A DNA stretch of 64,000 bases from Pseudomonadota bacterium (GCA_021819435.1 JAKARB010000002.1:1-64000); one strand, 5' to 3'. Shown: positions 40,457-49,732, numbered from the stretch's first letter. The notes: generated from the letters alone by a model not told the origin. Made by a program: numbers and translations.

Positions 40457-42721
40457 ATGCGCGACATCCCCACCGGTTTGCCGGCGATCGAACCCCGTGT
40501 GGTAGGGCGCGCGCCTGCTTTCCTGCACCTGTTGCGCTTGCTGGATCGTGTGGCTCACACCGATCGGGCGGTGTTGATCTCGGGGCCCACCGGCTCGGGC
40601 AAGGAGGTGATGGCGCAGCTCATCCACCACCGCAGCCGCGAGCCGCAGGCGCCTTTCCTAGACATCAACTGCGGGGCCTTGCCCGAACACCTGGTCGAAG
40701 CCGAGCTCTTCGGTTACGCGAAGGGGGCGTTCACGGGCGCGGTGGCCAACCACCCTGGCTACTTTGAGCGCGTGGGCACCGGCACCTTGTTCCTCGACGA
40801 AATTGGCGAGCTGCCCCTGTCGCTGCAACCCAAGCTGCTGCGTGTGCTGGAGACGAGATCTTTCCGGCCATTGGGATCGACCGAGGTGCGTCGTTTCATG
40901 GGGCGGGTGGTGGCGGCCTCCCACCGCGACCTGGAAGCACTGGTGCGCACCGGGCACTTCCGTGAAGACCTGTATTACCGCCTGGCGGTGTTCGTGCTCG
41001 ATGTGCCCGGGCTGGATCAGCGCCGAGAGGACATCCCCGAACTGGCGGTGCACTTCGCCTCCCTGCAACCTCGCCCGCTCACCTTCAGCGATGCCGCCCT
41101 GCAACGCTTGCAGCACCATGCCTGGCCCGGCAACATCCGCCAGTTGCGCAGCGTGGTTGATCGCCTGGGCGTGTTGTCCGAGAAGTCGCACATCACTGCC
41201 GAGGAACTGGCCGATTTCCTCGATCCGCAATCGGTCGCAGAGCGGGTTGACCCCGTGTCGCTGGCCGACGCCCTGCTGGCCTTGCCAGGCGAAGACAAGC
41301 TGGCCGCAGCCGAACAGTTGCTCATCGACCGGGCCATGCTGCTGAGCGAAGACAACAAGTCCGCCGCTGCCCGCTTGCTCGGTGTCAGCCGCAAGGCCGT
41401 CGAACGCCGGCTGGCCGCGCGCAGCGAACGCCAGCGCACGGCCGAGGACTGCCTGGAGGAGGCCCAGCGCCACATCCAGGCGGCGGCCTTCAAGGAAGCC
41501 GTGCCGCTGTTGCGCATGGGCCTCGATCGCGTGCGCAACGTCGCGCCTTCGCTGGAAACCCGCCGCCTCAGCTATGACCTCCATCGCCTGCTCGGTGTGT
41601 GCCTGCGCAGCCTCGAAGGCTGGTTGAGCGCCGATGCGCTGCACGCCTACGAAGCCGCTTTCCATGCGGGAGATGGCGTCGTCGACAACGCCGAGCTGAG
41701 CTCCATCCTCTTTGGCATCTGGACGACGCAGCTCATGGCCATGGACCTGGGCAAGGCCCGTGGCACCGTGCAGGAGATGCTTCAGCGCGCCCAAGGCAGC
41801 GGCGACGTCGACCTCGTGGCCGAGGCCCACGTGGCCATGGCCAACACCCTGTTCTGGCTGGGTGACAGCGCCGAGGCCCTGGCTTGCCTGCAGCGTGGCG
41901 GCTTGGCGCCGGTGGCCGACCAGGAGCGCGGCCGCACCCAGGGCTTCGACCTGGTGGGCCTGGCGCTGAACTTTGAAGGGCTTGCCGCTTTCCAGGTGGG
42001 TGATTTCGAACGCGCCGAGGCCGTGCGCCAGCGCCTGATGCGGCGTGTCGGGCAGACGGCAGATCATCCGCTCAACCAGGCCATTGCATTGCAAGGCGCG
42101 GCTTGGCTGACCTGCCTGTTCGACGACATGGATGCCCTGGGTCCGCTGGCTTCGGACCTGGAGAAGTTGTCTGCGCGCCATGGCTTTGTGTTCTACCTTG
42201 GCGTGGGCCAGATCTTCCGTGGCGTGCACCTCACGTCGCAAGGCCGCTTCGACGAGGCCGAGACCGCCATCCGCGATGGCTTCGAGGTGCACATGCTGCG
42301 CAATGGCGGCAAGCTCTTCTACTCCTTCCATGCCTGGAAGCTCGGCGAGGCCCTGCTGCTGGCTGGCCACGCGGCCGAGAGCGACCGCCTGATGAGCCAG
42401 GCCATGGATGTCTGCCTGGACCATCAAGATCGGGCCTACCTCGGCGAGTTGCTCGATGTGCAGGGCCGGGCACGTCAGGCGATGGGCGACCTCGAAGGCG
42501 CCGAAGATGCGCTGCGCAGCGCCATGTCGACATCGCTGGCGCTGGGCGCGGTGCCGGCGCGCATCCGCACCGCGACGCACCTGGCTGAACTGCTGCAAGC
42601 GTCAGGCCGCACCCGTTCTGCCCGCGATTTGCTGGACAAGACCCTCAAGACCGTCGGAAAGAAAGCCCCTTTTTCAGGTGTGCATCGGGCTTTGGAAGTG
42701 CTCGAACAACTTGCACCATGA
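40457..42721 (+). CDS. Sigma54-dependent activator with a TPR-like C-terminal half
   Basis: A 754-residue bacterial enhancer-binding protein of unusual order. The AAA+ domain starts almost at the N terminus, with no receiver or GAF domain: Walker A GPTGSGKE (43-50), the sigma54 loop GAFTGA (90-95), Walker B TLFLDEIGE. A Fis-type helix-turn-helix follows in the middle (NKSAAARLLGVSRKAVERRL, about 300-320). The rest, some 430 residues, is helical with TPR-like repeats such as ALNFEGLAAFQVGDFERAEAVR, probably the signal-sensing part. A ribosome-binding site (AGGA) precedes the ATG. Two metabolic genes follow directly. Confidence 0.88.
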   Translation: MRDIPTGLPAIEPRVVGRAPAFLHLLRLLDRVAHTDRAVLISGPTGSGKEVMAQLIHHRSREPQAPFLDINCGALPEHLVEAELFGYAKGAFTGAVANHPGYFERVGTGTLFLDEIGELPLSLQPKLLRVLETRSFRPLGSTEVRRFMGRVVAASHRDLEALVRTGHFREDLYYRLAVFVLDVPGLDQRREDIPELAVHFASLQPRPLTFSDAALQRLQHHAWPGNIRQLRSVVDRLGVLSEKSHITAEELADFLDPQSVAERVDPVSLADALLALPGEDKLAAAEQLLIDRAMLLSEDNKSAAARLLGVSRKAVERRLAARSERQRTAEDCLEEAQRHIQAAAFKEAVPLLRMGLDRVRNVAPSLETRRLSYDLHRLLGVCLRSLEGWLSADALHAYEAAFHAGDGVVDNAELSSILFGIWTTQLMAMDLGKARGTVQEMLQRAQGSGDVDLVAEAHVAMANTLFWLGDSAEALACLQRGGLAPVADQERGRTQGFDLVGLALNFEGLAAFQVGDFERAEAVRQRLMRRVGQTADHPLNQAIALQGAAWLTCLFDDMDALGPLASDLEKLSARHGFVFYLGVGQIFRGVHLTSQGRFDEAETAIRDGFEVHMLRNGGKLFYSFHAWKLGEALLLAGHAAESDRLMSQAMDVCLDHQDRAYLGELLDVQGRARQAMGDLEGAEDALRSAMSTSLALGAVPARIRTATHLAELLQASGRTRSARDLLDKTLKTVGKKAPFSGVHRALEVLEQLAP

Positions 42722-42763
42722 GCCTCCTTGCAACAGGGCCCATGGTGGGCCTGGGAGAGCACG

Positions 42764-44005
42764 ATGGCAATGACACTCAGGCGAGTCGACCTGGAGCCTT
42801 TGCTCCTGGGCGGTTGTTTTTTTGGCAGCGGCGGCGGCGGCACGATCGAATCGGCCAAGGGGCTGGTCGCGCATTTCGAGAAGGGGTCTTACTACCCGAC
42901 TGACGAGGTCAGGGTGGTGACCGTGGCCGAGGCCACCGAGGGCGAGTCCGTCATGGTGGCTTACATGGGTTCGCCCGAGGCCATCGATGGCGCGGCCTAC
43001 CCGGTGGGGCCGGTGCTGGCGGTGGAGCAGATCCAGGCTCACCTCAAGAGCCAGGGACGCAAATTGGGCTACGTGGTGCCGCCGGAAAGCGGTGCCCTGG
43101 GGTTCTCGGTGGCCTGCCTGGTGGCGGCCAAGTTGGGCCTCGCTGTGGTCGATGGCGACGGCGCGGGCCGTGCGGTGCCTTCGTTGCCCATGCTGACGTT
43201 CGCGGCGCGCCATGTGGATCCGCGTCCCGCCATCCTGGTCAGCCAGGATGGTTTGGCCGTCGAGCTCGATGTGACGCCCTCGAAGGGCACCGGCGGCGAC
43301 CGCCAGCACCAGCAGGACGTTTCCGTCATCGTTGAGCAGATGATGCGCCCCATCGTGGCGGCACCCGAGTTCAAGCAGTTCGGCGGCCTGGCCATGTGGG
43401 TGATGACGCCCGCCAAGTTGCGCGAGGCCCTGCCCATCACCGGCACGCTCACGCGCGCGCTGGAGTTCGGCCGGGCCGTGGGCGCCGGCGAACTGAAAAC
43501 CGTTGACCAGGTGATCCGCCAACTGCATGACCGCTGGGGCGTGCAGGCCCGCGCGTTGTTTCCCACCGGGGAGCTGTGGGAGGCGGCGGTCGACACCACG
43601 GGTGGCTTCGACCTGGGCACCGTGACGGTCAAGTCCGGTGCCCACTCGGCCGAGGTGCTCTATCAGAATGAATCGCTGCTGGCCTGGGCCAGCGACCGCG
43701 CGCAGCCGCTGTGCATGGCGCCCGACAGCATCTGCTGGTTCTTCGAAGGCGATGGCGAAGTGGTTGCTTCGAACGGCGACATCGTGCAGCCCGATGGCAG
43801 CTTGAACCCGGCCTACCGGGGGCGCCCCGTGACGCTGCTGGGCCTGTCGGCCAACCCGCTGCTGCGCGTGCCAGGCGGGCTCATCCTCGACAGCTTCATG
43901 CAACAGGTCAACACGCTGGGCTACCGGGGGCCTTATGTGCCGGTGGAAAAGCTCGGTGCCATGCCGCCTGTCCACGCATCGCACGAGGAGGTGAAGCATG
44001 GCTGA
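42764..44005 (+). CDS. DUF917-family protein, possible (thio)hydantoin-processing enzyme
   Basis: A 413-residue DUF917 protein. The N terminus LEPLLLGGCFFGSGGGGTIESAKGL and the segment GYVVPPESGALG are characteristic. Members include an S-methyl thiohydantoin desulfurase, and the family often sits near hydantoinases and racemases. GGGAGAG precedes the ATG at 42764, 42 bp past the sigma54 activator, and the stop overlaps the racemase start by eight bases. A role with the racemase in hydantoin or amino-acid-derivative breakdown is inferred from context only. Confidence 0.78.
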   Translation: MAMTLRRVDLEPLLLGGCFFGSGGGGTIESAKGLVAHFEKGSYYPTDEVRVVTVAEATEGESVMVAYMGSPEAIDGAAYPVGPVLAVEQIQAHLKSQGRKLGYVVPPESGALGFSVACLVAAKLGLAVVDGDGAGRAVPSLPMLTFAARHVDPRPAILVSQDGLAVELDVTPSKGTGGDRQHQQDVSVIVEQMMRPIVAAPEFKQFGGLAMWVMTPAKLREALPITGTLTRALEFGRAVGAGELKTVDQVIRQLHDRWGVQARALFPTGELWEAAVDTTGGFDLGTVTVKSGAHSAEVLYQNESLLAWASDRAQPLCMAPDSICWFFEGDGEVVASNGDIVQPDGSLNPAYRGRPVTLLGLSANPLLRVPGGLILDSFMQQVNTLGYRGPYVPVEKLGAMPPVHASHEEVKHG

Positions 44006-44732
44006 CCCGACCCGCCGACTGCGCATCGCGATCATCGCGCCCGTCAACACCAGCCAGTTCAACGACCTGCTGCTGAAAGCCGTGCAGCCCGTGCTGCCGC
44101 CCGATGTGGACGTGAGCGTGCACAACATCGACCAGGGCCACGACTGCATCCAGAACCGCAAGGACTGGCTGGAGAACGGCTTCCCGGTGGTGAAGCTGGC
44201 CAAGGCGCTGCAGGACGAAGGCTTCGACGGCATCTGGCTGAGCGACTTCGACATGTGCGGCGTGGAGGCCGCGCGCGAGGTCATCGACATCCCCATCATC
44301 GGCGGCTTCCCGACCTCGGCGTTCACGGCGCTGGGGCTGTGCCAGCGCTTCGGCATCCTGACGATCTTGCCGAGCACGCTGGCCATGCAGCAGGGCCACG
44401 TGCTGACGTATGGGCAGCAAGACAACTTCGCCGGCATCGCGCCGATCGACTGCCCGGTCGATCAGCTGTCGAATGTCGATGTGGTGGTGGCGAAGTCCTT
44501 CCCGGTGGCGCTCAAGCTGATCAACGAGCATGGAGCCCAGTCGCTGCTGCTGGGCTGCACGGGTTTCGTGGGCGTGGCAGAGAAGCTCTCGCTGCTGCTG
44601 ACCGAGGCCCTGCAGGCCTATGTGCCGGTGATTGACCCCAATCAGGCTGGCATCAGCTACCTGATCTCGCTGGTGCGCATGGGCATCAGGCCGAGCCGGC
44701 TGTGCTACAGCCCAGCCACGTTGACGGGCTGA
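43998..44732 (+). CDS. Asp/Glu/hydantoin racemase family protein
   Basis: A 244-residue cofactor-independent racemase-fold protein. The two expected catalytic cysteines are in DFDMCGVEA and LLGCTGFVG. It could racemise an amino acid or a hydantoin. It overlaps the DUF917 gene by eight bases, so the two are translated together. The true substrate is unknown. Confidence 0.82.
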   Translation: MADPTRRLRIAIIAPVNTSQFNDLLLKAVQPVLPPDVDVSVHNIDQGHDCIQNRKDWLENGFPVVKLAKALQDEGFDGIWLSDFDMCGVEAAREVIDIPIIGGFPTSAFTALGLCQRFGILTILPSTLAMQQGHVLTYGQQDNFAGIAPIDCPVDQLSNVDVVVAKSFPVALKLINEHGAQSLLLGCTGFVGVAEKLSLLLTEALQAYVPVIDPNQAGISYLISLVRMGIRPSRLCYSPATLTG

Positions 44733-44850
44733 AGCCGCGTAACGTGAGTGGACCGGTCGGTGGGTGAGATGCCCACTGTGCCGGACCACCGCAGCCGTCC
44801 GGTGTCCGACGGGGCTGCGTCGTGCCGAACGCGTGCCTGGCGGACCTCGC

Positions 44851-45660
44851 TCAAAGCCAGCCGACCACGCGCGCCAGCATCAGCATGGCGGTGAGCGCGC
44901 AAAGTGCCGCGAAGATCCGTTTCATCCAAATGGCGCTCAGGCGGCTGGCCCAGCGCTGACCGATCAGCAAGGCCAGCACGGCGCCCCCCGCGAAGGGCAG
45001 CGCCAACGCCATTGACACGGCGCCGTGCCCCATGGCCGCGCCCACGCCACTGACCGACACCAGCGCGATCACCGCCAGCGAGGTGGCTTGCACGCTGCGC
45101 AGGTCGAGGTCGGTGTGGCGCTGCAGGGCGGGCACGATGACGAAGCCGCCCCCCACGCCCACCAAGCCGCTGAGCAGGCCCGATTGCAGGCCGGTGGCGG
45201 CCAAGGCGCGTGCGCAGGGAGCCGTCCATTGGAGGGGCTGCCCTGGCGCGATGACCTGGCAGGGCACCCTTGCCAGGTTAGGGGCCTCGCCACCGGGCGA
45301 GGAGGTGCTGTCGCGCCAGGCTCGCCAGCCCAGCCAGGCCAGCAAAGCCGCCATGCTCAGCAGCAAGGGCGTGGCGGGCAGGCGATGCGCCAGCCACACG
45401 CCCAATGGCGCGGCCAGCATCCCCATGAGGCCAATCAGCAAGGCCGCGCGATAACGCACGATGCCTTGCCGCAAGCCGATCACCGCGCCGAAGGCAGCGG
45501 CCAGCCCGACCGCCAGCAGCCCGACGGGTGCAGCCTCGGCCATGGGACGGTGCAATACCAACACCAGCAGGGGGATGGACAACACACCGCCACCCGCGCC
45601 GGTGAAGGCCAGCACAAGGCCGATGAGGGCGCCGAGCAAGATCGTGGTCAGCATGTTCAT
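44851..45660 (-). CDS. TauE/SafE-family sulfite/sulfur-anion exporter
   Basis: A 269-residue membrane protein with about eight hydrophobic segments and the two family half-repeats, GALIGLVLAFTGAGGGVLSIP and SGLLSGLVGVGGGFVIVPAL. TauE/SafE proteins export sulfite, thiosulfate or related anions. The ATG follows directly on the stop of the BigR-like regulator. In other bacteria the same pair accompanies a persulfide dioxygenase, so it probably exports the sulfite that enzyme makes. Confidence 0.88.
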   Translation of the reverse strand: MNMLTTILLGALIGLVLAFTGAGGGVLSIPLLVLVLHRPMAEAAPVGLLAVGLAAAFGAVIGLRQGIVRYRAALLIGLMGMLAAPLGVWLAHRLPATPLLLSMAALLAWLGWRAWRDSTSSPGGEAPNLARVPCQVIAPGQPLQWTAPCARALAATGLQSGLLSGLVGVGGGFVIVPALQRHTDLDLRSVQATSLAVIALVSVSGVGAAMGHGAVSMALALPFAGGAVLALLIGQRWASRLSAIWMKRIFAALCALTAMLMLARVVGWL

Positions 45661-46020
45661 TCAGCCGGGCATGGCCTGGCTGCACATGCGTTCGTGCAGC
45701 ACGGTGAGCACGGCCAGCGCGTCTTCGCTGGCCAGCTTGTAAAAGATGTGCTTGCCTTCGCGGCGGGTGGTGACCAGGCCCTCCTGCCTGAGCACGCCAA
45801 GCTGCTGCGACAGCGTGGGCTGGCGGATGCCGAGGTCTTCTTCCAGCTCGCCGACGCAGAACTCGCCTTGCGCCAAGCGGCACAGGATGATGAGCCGGTC
45901 GCCATGGGCCAGCACCTTGAGCAGCGCGCAAGCCTGGTTGGCCGACTCCTGGAGGGCTGCAAGGTCGGGTTTGGGTGGGCGGGGGCGCGTGAACTCTGTC
46001 GGGTCTGTTTTCACTTTCAT
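45661..46020 (-). CDS. bigR: BigR/SqrR-like ArsR-family regulator
   Basis: A 119-residue ArsR-fold repressor (LLKVLAHGDRLIILCRLAQGEFCVGELEE, QPTLSQQLGVLRQEGLVTTRREGKHIFYKL). Cysteines in the second helix region (LCRL, EFCV) and near the C terminus (ERMCSQ) could form the di-Cys persulfide sensor of the BigR/SqrR type. It is divergent from a persulfide-dioxygenase-like gene and followed by TauE/SafE, the arrangement of BigR loci. A 23-bp palindrome lies just upstream of its start. Confidence 0.8.
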   Translation of the reverse strand: MKVKTDPTEFTRPRPPKPDLAALQESANQACALLKVLAHGDRLIILCRLAQGEFCVGELEEDLGIRQPTLSQQLGVLRQEGLVTTRREGKHIFYKLASEDALAVLTVLHERMCSQAMPG

Positions 46021-46033
46021 GTTTTAAATTATG

Positions 46034-46056
46034 TTGACGAATATATTGTTTGTCAA
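46034..46056. promoter_or_regulatory. BigR-type operator
   Basis: TTGACGAA-N7-TTTGTCAA, matching at 7 of 8 positions per arm with an AT-rich centre. It lies 14 bp upstream of the bigR start and within the promoter region of the divergent hydrolase gene, so it can control both. Confidence 0.65.
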
Positions 46057-46208
46057 TAAAGTGAAGGCATCCTCCCCACCACCACTGCCCCCCAGTCGTC
46101 GTCCACCCCGCCCGATCGCCAACCCAACCCGCCAAACCCGCGCCCCACCCAGCAGGCCACGCTGGCCGCACGTTCTGACCCGGCACGGGCAGGCCCAGGA
46201 GCTTCGCC

Positions 46209-47078
46209 ATGAGTCAACCCAGCCCCTTCGTGCAGTCCTTTTTCGATGAGGACACCAGCACCTTCACCCACGTCGTGTACGAGCACGCGGGTGGTCACGC
46301 CGCCATCGTCGACCCGGTGCTGGACTTCGATCCCGCCAGCGGCCGCACGCGCCACGATTCGGCCGATGCCGTCATCGCCTTCGTGCACGAACAGGGGCTC
46401 ACGGTGGACTGGATTCTCGAAACCCACGCCCACGCCGATCACCTGAGTTCTGCGCCGTACCTCCAAACCTGCTTGGGCGGGCGCATCGCCATCGGCGAGG
46501 CCATCCGTCGCGTGCAGGGCGTGTTCAAGCCGATCTTCAACCTGGAGCCCGGTTTCGCGACCGACGGCTCGCAGTTCGATCACCTCTTCAAAGATGGCGA
46601 GGTGTTCCACATCGGCGGCTTGCAGGCCCAGGCCTGGCACGTGCCGGGGCACACACCGGCCGACCTCGCTTATGTCATCGGTGACGCGGTCTTCGTGGGG
46701 GACACCATTTTTCCGCCCGACGTGGGCACGGCGCGATGCGACTTCCCCGGTGGCGACGCGCACGCGCTGTATCGCTCCATCCAGCGCCTGCTGGGCCTGC
46801 CGGCCGACACGCGCCTGTTCATGTGCCACGACTACCCGGTCACCGATCGCGCGCCCTCGGCGATGTGCACCGTGGGCGAACAGCGGCAAGGCAACATCCA
46901 TGTGCACGAAGGCGTGGGCGAGGCCGAGTTCGTGGCCATGCGGCAAGCTCGCGACGCCACGCTGTCCATGCCCCGCCTGATCCTGCCGTCCATCCAGGTC
47001 AACGTGCGCGCGGGGCAGTTGCCGCCGCCCGAGGCCGATGGCCGCCGCTACCTCAAGTTGCCGGTGGACGTGCTCTGA
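46209..47078 (+). CDS. blh: Metallo-beta-lactamase-fold hydrolase, persulfide-dioxygenase-like (Blh)
   Basis: A 289-residue MBL-fold protein with THAHADHLSSAPYL (HxHxDH), WHVPGHTPADLAY and VFVGDTIFPPDVGTARCDFPGG, the last typical of ETHE1/Blh persulfide dioxygenases. These oxidise glutathione persulfide to sulfite in sulfide detoxification. The neighbouring BigR-like repressor and sulfite exporter support this. The 3' end overlaps the convergent neighbour by 31 bp. Confidence 0.85.
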   Translation: MSQPSPFVQSFFDEDTSTFTHVVYEHAGGHAAIVDPVLDFDPASGRTRHDSADAVIAFVHEQGLTVDWILETHAHADHLSSAPYLQTCLGGRIAIGEAIRRVQGVFKPIFNLEPGFATDGSQFDHLFKDGEVFHIGGLQAQAWHVPGHTPADLAYVIGDAVFVGDTIFPPDVGTARCDFPGGDAHALYRSIQRLLGLPADTRLFMCHDYPVTDRAPSAMCTVGEQRQGNIHVHEGVGEAEFVAMRQARDATLSMPRLILPSIQVNVRAGQLPPPEADGRRYLKLPVDVL

Positions 47079-47827
47079 AGCCAGCGTGCCTCCGGGGGCA
47101 CGGGGCCACCGTAGGTGATCACCACCTGCTTGTAGACCTGCTGGGTCTTGGGGTCGATGATGTTGGAGACGCCCCGGTAGCTGATCAGGCGCGTGCCCTG
47201 GCGGTCGTAGACCAGCTCAAGCGGATCGACCAAGAGCCGCAGCAGCGAGTCCGGTTCGACGCTCAGTTTCACGGCGGGTGTGTCGTCAACGGTGGTCTCG
47301 CCCACCTGTTTCGCGCGGAAGCGGAAGCTGTCCGTCTGACCCGCGACGATGAGCCGAAAGTTCACCGTCTGGCCTTGCAGCAGGCGCGGTAGCTGGTCCA
47401 TCAGCAGGTGGTTGAAACCCGAGTCGGCGGCCTCCAGGCCAGGCTCGCGTGGCAGGCGCTTGACCTCCTCGCGTTCGCCGTCCTGCTTGAACACCACCAC
47501 CGGGTCCGCGTTGCTGCGGATGCCTTCGGCGTATTGCTGAGCGGGCACTTCCATCTTGTAGATGGGGATGTAGCGGTTGGCGCGGTAATCGAGCGACTTG
47601 CGTGCGATCTCGCGGCCCTGGGCGTCCCGGTAGCGCGATTGGGCCGTGAGCACCTTGCCATCTGCGGAGCGCGTGAACTCGTGCACTTCGGCGTAGAGGA
47701 AGCGCTGCGTGGTGGCGTCACGCGCGAAGCCGATCACGGTTTCGGCGTGGCCGCGCTGGTGGGCCAGCAGCACCACGGCGGTCAGGGCGATGAGGCGGAG
47801 CTGGTTGGCGAAGCTCATGCTGCGCAT
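47048..47827 (-). CDS. Exported protein of unknown function next to the CFA-like gene
   Basis: A 259-residue protein with a signal peptide (LIALTAVVLLAHQRGHA) and no membrane segment afterwards. It has a beta-rich body with RYIPIYKMEVPAQQYAEG and a C-terminal GVSNIIDPKTQQVYKQVVITYGG. I do not recognise a named family beyond similarity in style to periplasmic DUF3108-like proteins. It starts 4 bp after the CFA-like gene and is probably in one operon with it and the DUF1295 gene. Starts at 47827 and 47818 are both possible. Confidence 0.65.
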   Translation of the reverse strand: MRSMSFANQLRLIALTAVVLLAHQRGHAETVIGFARDATTQRFLYAEVHEFTRSADGKVLTAQSRYRDAQGREIARKSLDYRANRYIPIYKMEVPAQQYAEGIRSNADPVVVFKQDGEREEVKRLPREPGLEAADSGFNHLLMDQLPRLLQGQTVNFRLIVAGQTDSFRFRAKQVGETTVDDTPAVKLSVEPDSLLRLLVDPLELVYDRQGTRLISYRGVSNIIDPKTQQVYKQVVITYGGPVPPEARWLQSTSTGNLR

Positions 47828-47831
47828 GCGA

Positions 47832-48884
47832 TCAACGGGCCTCGAAAAGCAGGTGGGTCACGCCCCACTCGCTGCCGTGCTCGTAGCCGAAGAACTCGGC
47901 CACGGCCATGTAGAACATGCGCCAACGCTGCACCCAGCGCTCGGCGTCGTCGCCGTAGCACTCGCGGAAGGTCTGCAGGACGGCTGCCTTGTTGCCGTCC
48001 ATGCCTTGCAGCCAGTGCTCGGCCGTCTTCTGGTAGTGCGTGCCGTCCACCCACCATTGGTTCACCAGCTTCACGTCATCCTGGAACTGCGCCAGCAGGT
48101 GCTCGCTGGGCATGATGCCGCCCAGGAAGAAGTGCTGCGTCATCCAGTCGCTCTTGTCCTTGACCTCGTACGGGTAGGCCAGCGTGGGGTGGGCGAAGAT
48201 GTGCACGAAGAGCTTGGCGTCGTCTTTCATCCAGCCGCGCACCTTCTTGAGCAGCAACTGGTAATTGCGCATGTGCTCGAACATCTCGATGGAGATGACG
48301 CGGTCGAAGCCTTGTTGCAAAGCGTCAACGGGCATGGGGTCGGTGGCCACGTTGCCGGTGACGATGCGCAGGTTGCCCAAGCCGAGCTCGCGGGCTTGGG
48401 CTTCGATGAATTCGCGCTGGCCGTGCGAGTTGCTGAAGCCCACGATTTGCAGCTGCGGGTAGCGCTCGGCCAGCCACAGGCTCAGCGAGCCCCAGCCGCA
48501 GCCGAGATCGAGCACGCGGGCGCCGGCGGGCAGCGCATCGAGCTGCGCGCGTTCGGCGTAGATGCGCAGCATGGCTTCTTCGGCCTGGGCCAGGGTTTCG
48601 TTGCCGCGTTCGTACCAGCAGCACGAGTACTTCAGGCGCGGGCCCAGGTGCTGGTGAAAGAACTTCGATGGCACCTCGTAGTGCTGCTCGTTGGCGTCGG
48701 CCGTGTGGATGGCGATCGGGCTGGCCTTGAGCTGATCGACAAAGGCGCGGAACTCGGCCGTGCGGCGCGAAGGCGGCATGTCGCGGTGGGCGGCCAGGCG
48801 CTGGGCCATGAGGCGGCGCATGCCCGCGCGGATCACGGCATCGGGCAACAGGCCGGCTTCGGCCCAGTCGAGTGCGAACATCAT
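47832..48884 (-). CDS. Cyclopropane-fatty-acyl-phospholipid synthase-like methyltransferase
   Basis: A 350-residue SAM-dependent methyltransferase of the CFA synthase superfamily. The SAM motif is VLDLGCGWGSLSLWLAERYP, followed by ISIEMFEHMRNY and HYQKTAEHWL near the C terminus. It lacks the full N-terminal lipid-binding domain of E. coli Cfa (382 residues). It probably modifies unsaturated acyl chains or a related lipid. GGAG precedes the start codon. It lies 65 bp after a DUF1295 gene, a pairing often seen. Confidence 0.82.
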   Translation of the reverse strand: MMFALDWAEAGLLPDAVIRAGMRRLMAQRLAAHRDMPPSRRTAEFRAFVDQLKASPIAIHTADANEQHYEVPSKFFHQHLGPRLKYSCCWYERGNETLAQAEEAMLRIYAERAQLDALPAGARVLDLGCGWGSLSLWLAERYPQLQIVGFSNSHGQREFIEAQARELGLGNLRIVTGNVATDPMPVDALQQGFDRVISIEMFEHMRNYQLLLKKVRGWMKDDAKLFVHIFAHPTLAYPYEVKDKSDWMTQHFFLGGIMPSEHLLAQFQDDVKLVNQWWVDGTHYQKTAEHWLQGMDGNKAAVLQTFRECYGDDAERWVQRWRMFYMAVAEFFGYEHGSEWGVTHLLFEAR

Positions 48885-48949
48885 GGTTGGGTCTCCTCGG
48901 TTGTCTGGCTGACTGGCGTGATGCAGGGGGAAATCGGGGTGGCGGGACT

Positions 48950-49732
48950 TCAGCGGTTTTTGGGCGGCCACGGGACCAGCATGCTGGTGCGGCGCATGTA
49001 TTCGGCATAACCGGGTTTGCGGCGCGCCATCTCGGCTTCCAGCAGCGGCACGCCCGAGATCTTCAGCAGCAGGCCGACCATGACCAGGGGCGCGATCAGG
49101 CCCCAGGGCCACAGTGCGCTGCCCCAGGCCAAGGGCAGGTAGGCGAGCCAGTGCAGGCATTCGAAGAAGTAGTTGGGGTGGCGGCTGTAGCGCCACAGGC
49201 CGACGTCGCAGACACGGCCTCGTGTGGCCGGGGCGGCCTTGAAGCGCTGCAGTTGCGCATCGGCCAAGCCTTCGCCCCAGACGGACAGCAGCAGGATGGC
49301 GACCGCCAGGGCCATGGCAGACGGCGGGGGCGAGCCTTCGCGGTAGGCGGCGGGCAGGAAGGCGCTGCAGGCCAGGGCCAGTGTGAAGATGTTCTGGAAC
49401 TGGAAGAACCAGAACATCTTCGACTGGGCGTTCGCACCCCATTCCGCGCGGAACTTGGCGTAGCGCCAGTCTTCAGGTGCGCGCCAGTTGCGGCGCCAGA
49501 GGTGGGTGCCCAGGCGCAAGCCCCAAAGGCCGCCCATGGCAGCGAGCACGCCGCGCACTTCAGGCGCGGCGCTGCCGGTGAAGGCGAACCACACGGCCAG
49601 GCCACCGAGTGCCCATGCCCAGATGGCGTCGACTATGCCGCCGTTGCCTTGTTGGCGCTGGATCAGCCAGGCGATGGTCTTGGCCAGGAAGAGCAGGGCG
49701 GCGGCGATGAGCACCGCTGTCGGCATCGGCAT
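48950..49732 (-). CDS. DUF1295 / steroid 5-alpha-reductase-like membrane protein
   Basis: A 260-residue membrane protein with six to seven hydrophobic segments. The C-terminal motif GLWRYSRHPNYFFECLHWLAY, followed by EAEMARRKPGYAEYMRRTSMLVP, is that of the DUF1295/isoprenylcysteine methyltransferase-like superfamily. Its reaction is not established. It is the upstream gene of an operon with the CFA-like methyltransferase, so a lipid-linked role is likely. Confidence 0.82.
   Translation of the reverse strand: MPMPTAVLIAAALLFLAKTIAWLIQRQQGNGGIVDAIWAWALGGLAVWFAFTGSAAPEVRGVLAAMGGLWGLRLGTHLWRRNWRAPEDWRYAKFRAEWGANAQSKMFWFFQFQNIFTLALACSAFLPAAYREGSPPPSAMALAVAILLLSVWGEGLADAQLQRFKAAPATRGRVCDVGLWRYSRHPNYFFECLHWLAYLPLAWGSALWPWGLIAPLVMVGLLLKISGVPLLEAEMARRKPGYAEYMRRTSMLVPWPPKNR

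Noticed and set aside
44733-44850. Possible terminator hairpin after the racemase gene
   Set aside because: A GTGGG/CCCAC stem exists but it is interrupted and has no T-run on either strand.
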